Source of the DNA: Branchiostoma floridae
Taxonomy: Eukaryota; Chordata; Leptocardii; Amphioxiformes; Branchiostomatidae
DNA: 64,000 nucleotides
Direction: 5' to 3'
NCBI RefSeq assembly: GCF_000003815.2
Contig: NC_049982.1
Location: 16,521,659 to 16,585,658 of the forward strand
This document shows positions 14,001 to 25,560 of the stretch, piece by piece. The translations under genes were made by a program, and so were the position numbers. The notes under the pieces were generated by a model. The model saw nothing but the letters and a program-made list of their open reading frames with translations, was not told the DNA's origin and did no database searches. Within the stretch, counting starts at the first letter, position 1. Each line of letters starts with the position of its first letter.

Positions 14001-14035
14001 ACAGCTGCAGGCTTCGATGTATACAAAATTCTCTT
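14001..14035 (+). repeat. 35-bp direct repeat, right copy
   Basis: Partner of 12653-12687, identical over its length. Confidence 0.8.
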
Positions 14036-15900
14036 GAACATAATGCTCTGAACAAAACTTAGGAGGGCTGATGTTAGCATACAATACATGCATGACATGT
14101 TACGGCAAAAAGCAGTTACTCAACCTCATTAGGGACAAACTGTCGTTAATGGAGTGAAAGAAAAAATACTTGACTCTGCAAGAGAGATTGCCATTAGCGG
14201 TGTAATAGGCAATCAAAATCCTCTAATCGACAATTCAACCTTCGCTAGTGTGAAAGTAATGTCGGGATTCCACTCAACGGCCGGAAACACCTTTCCGTCG
14301 TGTATTTTCTAAACAACTTGAAGAATGAGTCCTGCAGCTGTAGTGAGCTGTGGCCTTTGCAAGCGATGTTGAGTGATTGTGTGCAGTTTTCTCCCCGTCG
14401 AACTGTTTCCCTGCAGTCACAGACAGTGCTCATGGTAATGGCCGGGAAGACATCGCGGATACAGACCACACTTAAGTTCCGTCCCAATTAAGCATCTAAA
14501 CGTGGATAGGAAATTTGAGGGGATGTTCCAGAGATGGTATTGTCTAGACAGGAAGACGGAGGAGAGGTTGGGGAATGGGGTGCAAGGTGAGTATCTATAA
14601 CAAGCTTTATTGACACGACAGCAGAAAGTACAGTGACGTTTTAACTGTTAGGGAGTTTAAAGAAACAAAGTGGGACGTTGACGTGCGGAAAACGTTGCCT
14701 TACTACAATAGCACGTGCACGTCAGCCCAAACGCTGGGGTTAATCCTTGGGTTAATGAACTGTACGCCAAACGCTTGGTCATGAATTTAAACGAGTGACT
14801 CAAAACCTGTTGATTATTCAGCTGATAACGTGAAGCCTTCCTGAGGGAATGGTCTGTGACGTTGGCACTAATTAAAGGTTAATTTCCCAACCCGCGGTGG
14901 TGTATATGATGTCATAACTCCTGCTCCTGGTCCCCCTCATACACCGAGAAACAGGTGGGTCATCAACCTTATTATCATATAGCCCATCCAAACTGAGTCA
15001 TATATGAGAGACAAGTACATGTATCTTGTTTTAACAAAAACGTCCTTTACTCAACAATATGTAATACATACGAATATTTTTCCATGTGGACCAATTGGTT
15101 CCATATCAACTGTTGCATTTGGTACCCATTACGATAGAAGGCGTGAGGAGTGAGAAGGAGTGAGAAATGAGGCCACACAAACCAACGTCTTACACGTGAT
15201 GATAGCTGAAACGTCGCAGTGACATCAGTGTTGTGAGCACGCATGTTGATCATCACCTCATCATGTTATTTCTGTTGTTGATCGCCATAGCAAAGAGTCT
15301 TCGTGGAAACCGACCGGTAAAACTTACTAAAAGTGACCGGTGAAAATATGAACTGTAAAGCAAAATCCCCACCTAGCAACTTATACTGGAACTTCAGAGC
15401 GATCAGGTCCATGCGCATTTCTGACGGGATCAAGACGAGCCGAGAATGATGTTGAAGTAAAACTTATCATTGATAGATGAGAGACAGACGATGGATAGTT
15501 GGCCTGGTGATGATTGATGGATATTCATGGCTTTGTCATTTTTGCTAGCAGTCATGATCATCACCGGTCGAATTACAGACACGAACTTCTTTTGGTGGAT
15601 CTGCATCGAAATAATAATCTGACGTCAACGATAACGAAATTTGATTACACAGCACATCCCCATGTGAGCAGGGAAAGTGAAATGTGATTGGATTTTTTTG
15701 ATCGGAAGTGGCCATACCTCATACCCCTTGCGTTTACAGTGCCGACTCTTGTTGAGTTCACAGGTGGCCCATTCACTTTTTATAGTGGGACAATAAGAGA
15801 CCTGTCAATCACACGCAAGACGCAGTCTCTTAATTACTACCTTTGCTTGGTTTATCAAACACTACTGTCAGGTTAGAAAACACGGCCATAGCGCCGATCT
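14036..15900. other. Unannotated intergenic region
   Basis: No frame with recognisable domain content. A minus-strand 80-codon cysteine-containing frame at 14245-14487 is unsupported by splice sites. Confidence 0.4.
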
Positions 15901-15914
15901 GTCGCCATAGCAAC
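15901..15914 (+). promoter_or_regulatory. Candidate X-box (RFX site)
   Basis: GTCGCCATAGCAAC fits the RFX X-box pattern RYYNYY-N(1-3)-RRNRAC. It lies 307 bp upstream of the inferred start of the five-exon gene that follows. RFX factors are the established activators of motile and sensory cilium genes in animals, and their sites usually lie close to the promoter. The consensus is degenerate, so a chance match is possible. Confidence 0.45.
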
Positions 15915-16221
15915 GTGGACGCCATGTTGGAAGTGATCTGCTAAGGAATCAAAAGCCGTGTATTGTAGCGTTCGATTTGTTTTCAAAACCCCGGGCTCAG
16001 TGTCGGGACCCCGAAACTCGATAAGACGTCTTTTGTGAAGACGTTAGCAGCGAAGGTGTGGTAAACATAACTCTTCATCCTGGAAGAAAGACGGCAACAA
16101 CCGAACGTGTTGGTACATCTTACAGTACATCTGCTTTTGGGAGGTTTACAGAAAAACAGCGGGCGTGCCATAAACAAGCCGGGTGGTACAGTGCAGAAGA
16201 TATTACTTGTACCAGGGCGGC

Positions 16222-16286
16222 ATGGTTCGACTGGTGAACACCGTGTTTGGTGACTATTGTACACGCGTAGCAACACCACCTGACAG
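16222..16286 (+). CDS. Exon 1 of unrecognised five-exon gene
   Basis: ATG at 16222, 21 codons plus AG, donor GTACGTAAG after 16286. Phase 2 matches exon 2, which supplies G to complete an Arg codon. It was chosen because it is the nearest ATG-containing stretch with a strong donor in the needed phase. Other first exons inside 16.3-19.1 kb cannot be excluded. Confidence 0.5.
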
Positions 16287-19200
16287 GTACGTAAGTTGGT
16301 GGAGAGACGCTGCCAGGTCTAAACTTTATAACATTAATTCTGTTTGACGTATATCACCTTTACCTACAGATGGCAACATCAGCTGGTTTTGGCTTGGAAA
16401 GTTTTCTTTGTGAATAAGATTGCTGTGTGCTGTGCGTTTTACTTAGCATAACATTTGCCTCAAGTAGTGTGTTGGCTTTGTTCCTATTTTTCCTTTTATT
16501 TATTTTTTGAAGAGCGCTGTAAAAACAGGAGTTTTGTTCTGGTAAGCACAGAGCGTCCTGTTTTAGGAAACAAAGTCGCTCCATTTGAAGCTTCCCTATC
16601 AGGGGCAAACCTGACTTTCACACTTCGTCAGACGGAATTACCTTCTTAACATTTCTTTCTTCAAAATGTAATTTAACATTGAAAACACTTTTTTGCAGTC
16701 AAAATATAACTGTATAGAACAAAGATGTGTTTAAAAAACGTGTTACTTGTGTGTGTGTTAGTGATAAACGTTTAAGATAAAATAATATGTCATGGAGTGA
16801 GACAGTCTTTTTTACTTAACCCTCTTTCCTTTGTATATTTGTTTGAACCTTTATTTATTCATGAGAAGCTCAAATCGGCCTGCCGATTTCATATATGCAT
16901 TCAGGTCATGAGGGAGGTAAGGGTCAGATAACATATAACCGAGATAACGTTACAGATTACATTGAGCCTTAATATATCCGAATATGATCACTAATATCAC
17001 TATTTAATCTTCACGATTCAAAACAAAATACGTCCACCGAACGTTGTTTTTTTAATCGCGAATTCAGGGTAACCATGCGCATGAAAAAAGCCACACACTT
17101 TCTGCTGTTGAAATTGTGCACTGTAGCTGTAAAAACAACCCCTGGCTCGGAACTGTTTGTGGTCGGTTCTCTCCTCTTTCGTCTCCACCCGTGACGGGAT
17201 CGCTGCAAGGTGTAGGGCAGCCGTGTCACCGATGTGGAGGGGTCGCTAGTGACGGATCGGACAGGTTTCCTCAGCTCACTGACGGGTGATTACACGAGGC
17301 ATCACAGATGATGGTCCATGTGTTTATCAAAAGATTTGCCTAATTTGTCAGTGTTAAGCAGAATGGGCGCGTTGTCCTTGTTACAGGGGAACTTGATGCA
17401 TAACATAGCAGTTGTTACTTGTCTTGGCATAAAAGGGTGCATTTCTATTCTTTTAGTTAATGTTGTCGGGTCAATACTCCAAAATTGACGGCGTACAACT
17501 TTCAACAAAAGAATTGCAACCCCAAAACGTGTGATTATGTGCCATTTTTGTATCTGAACCGTATAGACAAAAAAACTTCCTAGAAATCGAAACTTCACAT
17601 TATTATCTGGAGCACTTAAGTTGTATTTTGTTTTCAATAGAACCCCGATGGTGTGTTTGGCAGCCATATAGTTACATAGGTCTGCTTAACCGTCTACGCA
17701 CAACCAACTCTGGCTAGATTTTGTATTCAGCACGACACTTGTGGTGACCAACCTCAGGTGAACTACAGGTGACTTATGGCCCTAAAGTGATAAGAAAGTT
17801 AACAAATACAAAGGTCTGGCTTTTCCTTTACCGATTCAGCTTTTGTCAGGAAGACGGATTAGTTTATAAGGGTCCTAACTGGTCTCAATAAGTATATTTG
17901 CGCACGGGGACGTGCTTTTTATTCAGAAGTGGCGTTATACCGCCGTATGTTTACCACCAGTAAATAGTGCCGTCGCTTCAACTCCGAACTGTTTACTGAT
18001 AAGGCAGACAGAAGTGACACTTAAAGCATAGATGTGTTAGGCTGTCCAGGTTAGCTTCAATGTTGACTGTTATTTCTTTAACATTTAGTACGCTGCAGCT
18101 TACTTTTGTCATTGATATCACGTCTTTACACATGCAAATTTGTCACAACATGCTACTGCATGTCATGTGCTGCTTATATCTGTTTTTTTAATACCTAAAA
18201 TCTTAAGAGGAAAATTAAGTAGTTTTTATGAATGTCAGAGGATATGACATCGATGATGTATCAGTCACCAGTTTTAACCACCTGTTTTCAACATAAACGC
18301 CAGAACGTAAGTAGTTTTGCGTGGGAGTATTTTGCATTCTTGGCCATTCTTCTTCTTAACAAAAAGCTCGGGGACTGATCCTGACTGACACAAAAGCCGA
18401 GCGGCTTCGATACTCACGCTCCCTTACGTTTGCAGTGACCGTGAACCAAGCATACAGATTGTGTCCGCTGGGTCTCCTTTCACGCCTGTCCACACGGACC
18501 AGTTCTTTTCTATAGGCTCGTGTTTTCCCTGGCTGATATACAATGAGGACTAATTATATGTGTGTCTTACACCTGCCCTATAACACCTGGCCACAGTTCT
18601 CGGCTTCCCTCTTACCACGGACAAACCAAATCAACATTCTTAATGAATACTGAAGGTCTGACACACGCGTTGCTCTATAATGTCATCATCGTCAAAGGAG
18701 AAATTGAGATGGATATAAGTCAAGAACAGGGTATTTGTCTTAAGTATTTAAGGCCCACACACCACCACCACCATTGTGTGTTCACACTGTGTTGACTCAA
18801 AAGTCGTGGTAAATATTAACTCAGTGGTTTGTGTGTTGCTCTGGATACGTCACCGAGAAGACGTTTCAGTCTGTGCAGTTTTGTGGTAATTGTATAGGCG
18901 GCGTTTTTGAGTCTGTTCAGTTTTCAAGTTGCCGTTTAACACAAACGATGGATCTATTCCCTTCGCGTGAAAAGCTTATGTCAGAAATCTAAGTCAAAGA
19001 AGTTCAAGATAAATCGAGTTTCTTCTTGGCCAAGAGTTCACCGTTTGGATGTTGTTTTTTGGTACATGATATGGTGTCGGGTTGGGATGAAAATAACATC
19101 TAGGTGTTAGAATATTAGATTCTGGTTACTCCCCGAAGCAACTGTAAGACAGACGTTGTTTGTACGGCAGAAGTTCTAACGACCAGCCGTTTCCACAGGG

Positions 19201-20493
19201 CTAAGCGTGAGCTCCAGGAGGCGCGGGAGAAGCTGCCGTACCTTACCCAGGTAACCCTGCGGCAGACGGCAGCAGGAGGGCGGCCCACCATGCCGGTCAA
19301 ACCTCCCACTGCTGCCCCAGAGAAGTCGTACAACATCCACCTCCTGCCGCACACTGATGTCACGTATGCTGGGCACGGAAAGTCGTGTGAGTTTTAACTT
19401 TATTCTTCACTTTATAAACACATAACGTTACATGTACTACTTGCACACTTTGGGTTCATTCGTCTCCATTCCAATGTCAAAATGGACCTAACTTAAATGG
19501 ACCTAACTTAAAAGTATGAATTGATAATTTTGCTCAAGACTACAGGCCTTCAGATGTGACAGGTTGTTGTTATCATTAGGATGCTGGGATATTAGTTTTA
19601 AAACGGTAGATGTGACGAGCAAATTTGTCCTGCAGACCCAAACCACAAGCATTTCGACTGGAGTAGGATTTTCCTGAAGCGCAGCTGGAAGGACCAGCCG
19701 CGCACAGCCCCTTCTCTGTACGAGCAGCCCATAGACATCCCACGCACACGGGCACAGACTGACGGCATTCCTAGGCAGAGACTACCGCCGGACAGCCTCA
19801 ACGCGAGGAAACTCAAGAAATTCAGCGATCACAACCTGAGGTCAGTCTTCACACATAGTAAGGCCATACAGATGGAGGTACAGGTAGCGGCAAGGACGTA
19901 CCCGGTGTATGTTACGACCTAGTATAGAAGATATTACCCCGATTCATAAATTCACCTCTTAGACCCAGAGTAATATGCTCGATAGCAACTTTATAGCATC
20001 ATCCATAGAGGCATGCATGGAGATCGAGATGCACGTTTGCCAAAACTAGCATACCCCAAAACGATGTGCCCATTTCCCCACATGATGTACCGTTGAACGT
20101 CTGACTTGACCCGTCTGTTCTACAGATTACAACAGAATGCAGACGGCCTACAGTTACGCCTTCCTGAACTCCGTCCCGCGCCGAGGATCACGGGAAGGGG
20201 CACGGTTTACAAGCCACAGAATCCACTTGTGCATTCAGGTGAGTCACAACACTTAAAGATGGGAGAAGAGAACATTTGTTCTGGATGATTATTGGGAAAT
20301 ATGGAAGCCCATGTCTTATTATATCACAGTAAATTACACACAATTTCTCCTGCCGATGTCCCCTGCAGAGATCACGCGGTCGTCCGTGACGCTACCTGAC
20401 GTTGGGAAGGTGACGGAGACCCGCTGGGTGAACATGGTACCCATCAGCGGCCCGGCCAGGGGACCGTGGTCCTTCTACACCACAGAACGATGA
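16222..20493 (+). CDS. Unrecognised 231-residue protein, five exons (candidate ciliary)
   Basis: Joined coding exons 16222-16286, 19199-19386, 19636-19840, 20126-20238 and 20369-20493. Every junction keeps phase (2, 1, 2, 1) with GT donors and pyrimidine-AG acceptors, which is strong evidence for a real gene. The product begins MVRLVNTVFGDYC and ends WSFYTTER. It has no signal peptide, membrane helix or domain that I recognise. It is rich in Arg, Pro and Lys, with a predicted helical stretch AKRELQEAREKL near residue 23 and many short Pro-containing segments. This composition and size resemble small axonemal microtubule-associated proteins, and an X-box lies just upstream; the ciliary role is inference. 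The first exon is the least certain part, because it is 21 codons and 2.9 kb from the next. Confidence 0.7.
16287..19198. other. Intron 1 of unrecognised gene
   Basis: Nothing conserved or repetitive that I can name. Further exons of the gene could hide here. Confidence 0.4.
19199..19386 (+). CDS. Exon 2 of unrecognised five-exon gene
   Basis: Acceptor TTTCCACAG, donor GTGAGT. Encodes a charged helix-prone start, then a Pro-rich segment, then HLLPHTDVTYAGHGKS. High CpG content and no stop in frame. Confidence 0.8.
19636..19840 (+). CDS. Exon 3 of unrecognised five-exon gene
   Basis: Acceptor CCTGCAG, donor GTCAGT. Encodes HFDWSRIFLKRSWKD followed by a basic Pro/Arg-rich stretch. Confidence 0.8.
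20126..20238 (+). CDS. Exon 4 of unrecognised five-exon gene
   Basis: Acceptor TTCTACAG, donor GTGAGT. Encodes a Leu/Arg/Pro-rich segment containing RITGRGTVYKPQNP. Confidence 0.8.
20369..20493 (+). CDS. Exon 5 (last) of unrecognised five-exon gene
   Basis: Acceptor CCCTGCAG. The frame ends at TGA 20491-20493 after WSFYTTER. Confidence 0.8.
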
Positions 20494-22261
20494 CTGACGG
20501 GAAGTTTCTGCAAACTCAGAACAACAGACCACAAGGCAACTATTCACCAAACAGCTGTTGCACGGAAGATCGTAACTTTTCTGACTGCCGGGCGGTTTTG
20601 ACAGCTACTCAGAAAACGTTATGATCTGACACCCAACATCTATTTGGAGTTTCCAGGGCAATTATTAAGACTACAGCTACATACGAACTAATTAGGATTT
20701 AAGTTAATCAGACTTTGTTTAATCTGAATTTGTTTAATCTTATGTATTTTTTTTGTGGTACTGTAATATGTCCTTGTCTACCTAAGTCCTAAGAAAAAAG
20801 ACTACAGCTGGTGACAGACGTTAGCTATTGAAAAGCTATATAGTCTGAAATACACATGACAAAACAAAATCACATTCACTGAGTCACAACGGACAGTGAA
20901 ATGTACTTTACACAGCAAGCCATATACAAGTCTTAGCTAGGGTCGTTTGACTTTATATCAAGAACAGAGCAATTTTAGCTACAACGTCGAATTTCTCAGT
21001 AGCTAGGGGTAGAAATTACTCACGCTAGTCCAGAGATGTTTTGGTAAACCAACGTTACATAGTAGCTCGTGGCAAAGAACATGGATGTTAGCCATTAAGC
21101 TGCTAATAGAAATTCAAAGGTTATGTTATAGCATTTATGATAAGGTAGATATACTTCTTGTTGTAGATTTATTAAATTTCAAACCGATCGGGAAATGATT
21201 TAATTTTCAGTATGTGATAGAAGTCTTGAGATTGAGATCAGTGACGGAAAGTTGCCACATGCTGCTCAATGTTGTTCTGACTGCCATGAAGTACAATTCG
21301 ATTGAAAAGTCGTGATTTAACGTAATGTACACTGCTATTAAGGCCAAATAGTGTTAATGATATTGCTGCTAATAGGTGCACAGAAATATAAGGTGAGATT
21401 TGTCACATTGAACTTTAAAAAAATATTGTAATTCGATAATCTTAATCACACGCTATAGATATGTTCAATGCAATTTCTTTTCATATAAGGTAATAAATCA
21501 CAACATGCTGCTACTACTCAGGGAGTATAAGTAGTTTCGTAGCCTGTATGTGTCAACAAAAATATGTTTTCCGATTTTTTTATAGAAAACTTGCATTCTT
21601 GTTGATTTTGCTTTTTCCTCTGTTTAGAAGTAGACTGAAATCACAATTTGCTGGGAAAAACTGTACAAGTTATGAACACACAACAATGAAAAGAATAAAG
21701 TGACGGAAAGTTTAATTACTGTTGTAATTTTGATTTTAGATGGATGAAGTAAGGAGGTTATGTAACCTCTTTGGATAGAGGTGGTCTATACTGTTCTATT
21801 TGTACCCCAGGCCATTATGGTTTAGTTAAGGAGTTGAACCGCTGAAACCTGACATATACAAAGTAATTTTTCACGATGCTTTATCTCTTATCTGCGCCTC
21901 TTCGAGAAAACGTACATGTATGCACCTCCCTATAGCTAGTTTACAATGAATCAATCTTGTACCATGTGCCTGTTTGCGTATAAAAATATCGATGAAAAGC
22001 CAATGGCACAATTGCCTGCATGGCGCTCTTATTTCACGACATGATGATAGGTCGTCTATGAGCTCTAAACCAATCACCTACATCAATTGCATGCTGGGAT
22101 TTGAAATATGACCCAGGTAATGGCGCCATATTCACTAGCGCCAGGGTCGCGTGACCTAACGTCAGGACAAAGGATTGAGTTGTTTTCCTCCATGAGAACG
22201 ACACCACTGCTGCTCCTGCAAAATTCGATGTTTGTTTCGACAGATTGTGAATCACGCAGAC
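20494..22261. other. 3' UTR and intergenic spacer
   Basis: A likely polyadenylation signal AATAAA lies at 21694-21699, about 1.2 kb past the stop of the five-exon gene. A weak foldback (AAGGAGGTTA/TAACCTCTT) is at 21756-21777. The last 150 bp before 22262 probably contain the promoter of the first TIR gene; no TATA box is evident. Confidence 0.45.
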
Positions 22262-22295
22262 ATGGTAACCACAGTCCAGCAGTTAGCGAAGAAGG
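22262..22295 (+). CDS. TIR copy 1, exon 1
   Basis: ATG at 22262, encodes MVTTVQQLAKK plus one base, donor GTACGT. Phase 1 matches exon 2. The exon is short, so the start is inferred, but copy 2 has a first exon of the same kind and phase. Confidence 0.6.
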
Positions 22296-24511
22296 GTACG
22301 TACAATATGATATCACAGTTTTAGTAAAGTTAACCGAAGCTGCTGTATGGACGCAGAATCTTTGCAGGAAAAAAATTAATGAAGGTCAAACCTATAGTTT
22401 ACAACTGAGTCCTTGTTCTAAGTTTTCTGACTCAAGATTCAATCGTTAGTTGTAGTTTACTATTTAGAAATTGACATAACGTTACTGCATAGTGTAACTG
22501 TTACCTTGCGCTACGTTACGTTTGGTTCCTTTTACTATCATGGTTAACACTATGACCTTCTGCAGGACTCAAGGGGTCCCGTTACATGCTTCGTCACAAG
22601 GACCCTGGTGGATATTAGCATCTCTTGCATATCTGTCGTAACATAAGCTAAGACATGTTTTTACCAGGAAGGCAGGCACATACACCTATTAAATCAACCC
22701 GATGTACCTGATAATTTTCTGTCCCATATGCAGACGTGACGTTTGTGTACCACGCCCAGGACGTGGAGCTGGTCAGGTTTCTGGTGTTCTCCGTGGAGAG
22801 CCAAAACTACAGCACTCTCTTCAGACACCGAGATGTCGTCATCCGACCTGATCAGTCGATCACGGACTGGACGGAAAAGAGCACGCGGAACTCCCGCGTC
22901 ATCGTCGTCATCATTTCTCATTCTTTCATACGTTGGGACGGGCTACTCGATTTGGAAATTGCCATGGTAACGGCGGCACAAAGTCGGGACAAGCTGGTGG
23001 TTGCAGTGATCTGTAAGGGGTGTGAACAGCCAGCTCTCCTATCGGCGGCCAGAACTGTTTCGTTCTACGGAGATTTTGACCGACTTAAAGGAGATCTGCT
23101 GAAGGTCATCCAAGGACATGTGAGTAACCTAAGTAACACCGAATGGTATTTCACAGTTTTAGGCTATGCATATTATTGTATTCGTACAAAACTTATTGCC
23201 TGCGTTGGATTAACTTTCATTGAGGTCTATTTCCCCAAGTTGGTGTACTATGACAGAAAGCGACTCAAGTTTGAGTCTTACTCCCCAGTGCAGTCGTTTC
23301 GTACAGCACTAGTACTATACACTATATCACAGTATTTTAGTATAGCTAATATCTGGTATTCAAACGAGTCCCATCAGACTTTATAATAATCCAAGAAGTT
23401 AATCAACTTATGTTCCTGAAATGAAATCCCTTCTTTCAGATACCAAGTAGCCAGTCGTCGGCGGAGAGGGTGTGCGAATCTCAGCCTATCCCTGGGTTAT
23501 CGCCTTCCAGGCCGCGACAGTGGGTGAGTACAACGTTTGCCAAGGGCATATTACTGACATGATATGTACTGTCGTTCTGTCATAGCGTTTTATGTTCATG
23601 AATCGAGAGCAAAACATGTAGGAAGAAAGCTAGGAGGCAAATCACAACCATGAGAACAATGCAAATATAGTGAGGATTGTTATAATTTTACACTACCATT
23701 CGGCTATTTACGTTCTGAATTATCGTTAAATGCGGCTCAGTCTGCCCATAGATGATTTACTCCAGTCTTTGTACCCCAGGACATAAGCTTGTTAGAGGAA
23801 GACGTGCTGTGTCACATCCAGCTGGGGGTAATAACAGCTCTGCGACCAGCGGACATTGCCGACAAGATGCGGTACATCGTGCGATCCTCCAGAGATCGGA
23901 GCTTCTTCACGTTCTGCGGAACAGCCATCATGAACACGGCCACCTTAACCCTGGCCCTGCTGCTGCTAGCTTTAGTTTCCGATGGTCTAGGATACCCCTT
24001 GTTCGGTGTCCACCCGGTACACATGATTTTTCTGGTGTTCCCATTGTTTAAGGCTTTATACTGCTTCCAGCTGATTGTGACGTATAGATACAAGATTGTG
24101 GCCATGTACAAGTGCTGTAGGTCTGGTAGGGAAAATCAGGTGCCCGATATCATTGATACACTAGTCCGCACAGCAAATACGTCATACAGATCAGTCCGAA
24201 ATTGCGTCATCACTGTCCTAGCCGGAGAGATAGCAATTTGGGCAGTCATTGCCAATGTCTCCCTCGCTCAGGGACATAACATCAAAGGTATCACACAGCT
24301 TCTGGATATGTATCCCTTCACCGTTCTACCCTTTTCTGTCTTCTTGATTCACACGTGTTATGTGGCCGCACACTTGTTGTTTTATCATGACCCGACCATT
24401 CGGACCCTGATAAGGGACCAGAGGTTTTACTTCGAAGAGATCATGAAAGATCCAGACTTCCATAAACACCACAAAACATTGGAGTTTTACCTCAGTAGAC
24501 TGCATCTATAG
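22262..24511 (+). CDS. TIR-domain protein with C-terminal four-helix membrane domain, copy 1
   Basis: Joined exons 22262-22295, 22734-23119, 23440-23523 and 23780-24511 give a 411-residue protein; phases 1, 0, 0 agree at each junction. Residues 12-140 form a TIR domain: box 1 DVTFVYHAQD, the box 2 region RHRDVVIRPDQSI, a core strand SRVIVVIISHSF, and LEIAMV, where TIR domains carry the helix glutamate. Box 3 is poorly conserved. Residues 141-168 are a Ser/Pro linker. Residues 169-411 hold four hydrophobic segments at about 214-236, 246-270, 309-331 and 347-370, with MYKCC and NTSYRSVRNC between them and a charged tail. There is no signal peptide or ectodomain, so TIR should face the cytosol. 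TIR domains either scaffold immune signalling or cleave NAD+; which applies here cannot be told. A paralogue follows directly downstream. Confidence 0.85.
22734..23119 (+). CDS. TIR copy 1, exon 2 (TIR domain)
   Basis: Acceptor CATATGCAG, donor GTGAGT. It carries the whole TIR domain. The frame stays open for about 88 codons beyond the donor, so intron retention would give a soluble TIR protein with no membrane domain. A hand count finds 28 CpG in 386 bp. Confidence 0.85.
23440..23523 (+). CDS. TIR copy 1, exon 3 (linker)
   Basis: Acceptor TTCTTTCAG, donor GTGAGT; 28 codons, phase 0 at both ends. Encodes a Ser/Pro/Arg-rich linker. Confidence 0.75.
23780..24511 (+). CDS. TIR copy 1, exon 4 (membrane domain)
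   Basis: Acceptor GTACCCCAG, stop at 24509-24511. A single exon encodes all four hydrophobic segments and the tail, which contains HDPTIRTLI. Confidence 0.9.
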   Translation, partial: DISLLEEDVLCHIQLGVITALRPADIADKMRYIVRSSRDRSFFTFCGTAIMNTATLTLALLLLALVSDGLGYPLFGVHPVHMIFLVFPLFKALYCFQLIVTYRYKIVAMYKCCRSGRENQVPDIIDTLVRTANTSYRSVRNCVITVLAGEIAIWAVIANVSLAQGHNIKGITQLLDMYPFTVLPFSVFLIHTCYVAAHLLFYHDPTIRTLIRDQRFYFEEIMKDPDFHKHHKTLEFYLSRLHL

Positions 24512-24833
24512 GAACATGCGACATGTAGGGTATACTATGTTTGGGTAACATCACTGCAAGTTTAATTGCGAACATTGTTAATCATATCATTAAGTGTTAG
24601 TTACTATCAAAAATGATATTGATAAACGTTAGATTTCATCAACACCATGGCATTTGGTTATGAAAACTCATGATCATGGTTTGTTTTGTAACATGAATTT
24701 TAGGCACATGCCATGTAACGTCAACAAGTTAATTACGAAACTTCATTAGGCATATAGCTCGTAAACGTTGGCCGCACGCGTGTATTGAGACAAAAAATGT
24801 ATTGTACAAAGGTAGCAAAAACTTCAGTTAACA

Positions 24834-24839
24834 AATAAA
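24834..24839 (+). terminator. Polyadenylation signal, TIR copy 1
   Basis: AATAAA 323 bp after the stop codon; the next GT-rich text is about 20 bp downstream. Confidence 0.55.
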
Positions 24840-25499
24840 AGTGTCAGATTGCAGAAATTCCGTGTGAGTGAGTCCGTTATCAATAACGTTGCATTACGCT
24901 TATGGTCCCATGGCAATTAGGCGACGGCCTTCGAACTTTTAACATTTAATATATGCAAGCCTCCAACAAGTAACGTTACCCGCCACCCGTCAAATTACTG
25001 TAAATGGCACAATCGCGACTTGCAGTTTTTAAGCATTACACCTGGCATCAAAAGGGTGGAATCTGTGATATTCACCACGGCTTCCTGTTGGAAATACCCA
25101 ACAAATACAAATATCTGGCATATTGGGGCTTCCCCCTCGAGGTGACGAAGCCTCGAAGGCACGAGGTAATCTTCCACTGATCACGCCACACTTGGCGCCG
25201 ATCACGCAACTAGATTTCAGGTGAACTGGGCTTGACCAATCAACAAACAGGTGGCACGTGTAACAGGTAGCATAACATTCAAGCAAACCTCATACATTCA
25301 TGTGCGAACCGCCAAGCTGAAAAGAGTGTCGTATGGTGAATCACATGTAAGAATCTTGTAACGACCAATTGTCCAAAGTTTAATGGTCGTTGCTAATATT
25401 TACGTGACCTGAGGTTACCTGTGTGCGACTGAGTGCCGGGCCGAAGACGTCACCATTTCCGTGTTTCCGTGGTACACACACGACTCCGGGGCGCAGGGT
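24840..25499. other. Spacer between TIR paralogues
   Basis: No coding evidence. It should contain the promoter of copy 2; no clear core element was seen. Confidence 0.4.
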
Positions 25500-25560
25500 A
25501 TGTCCACTATCCCTGACCACATACAACGGGAGGCAGACAGAGCAACAGGTGAAGCAACAG
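25500..25560 (+). CDS. TIR copy 2, exon 1
   Basis: ATG at 25500, 20 codons plus one base, donor GTCAGT. A second in-phase donor (GTGAAG) 12 bp earlier would drop four residues. Phase 1 matches the TIR exon. Confidence 0.55.

Noticed and set aside
14245-14487. Minus-strand cysteine-containing frame of 80 codons
   Set aside because: Cys spacing fits no family that I know, and no matching neighbouring exon was found.
22958-22971. X-box match ATTGCCATGGTAAC in the TIR exon
   Set aside because: It is coding sequence for the conserved IAMVT segment, so a chance match to a degenerate consensus is more likely.
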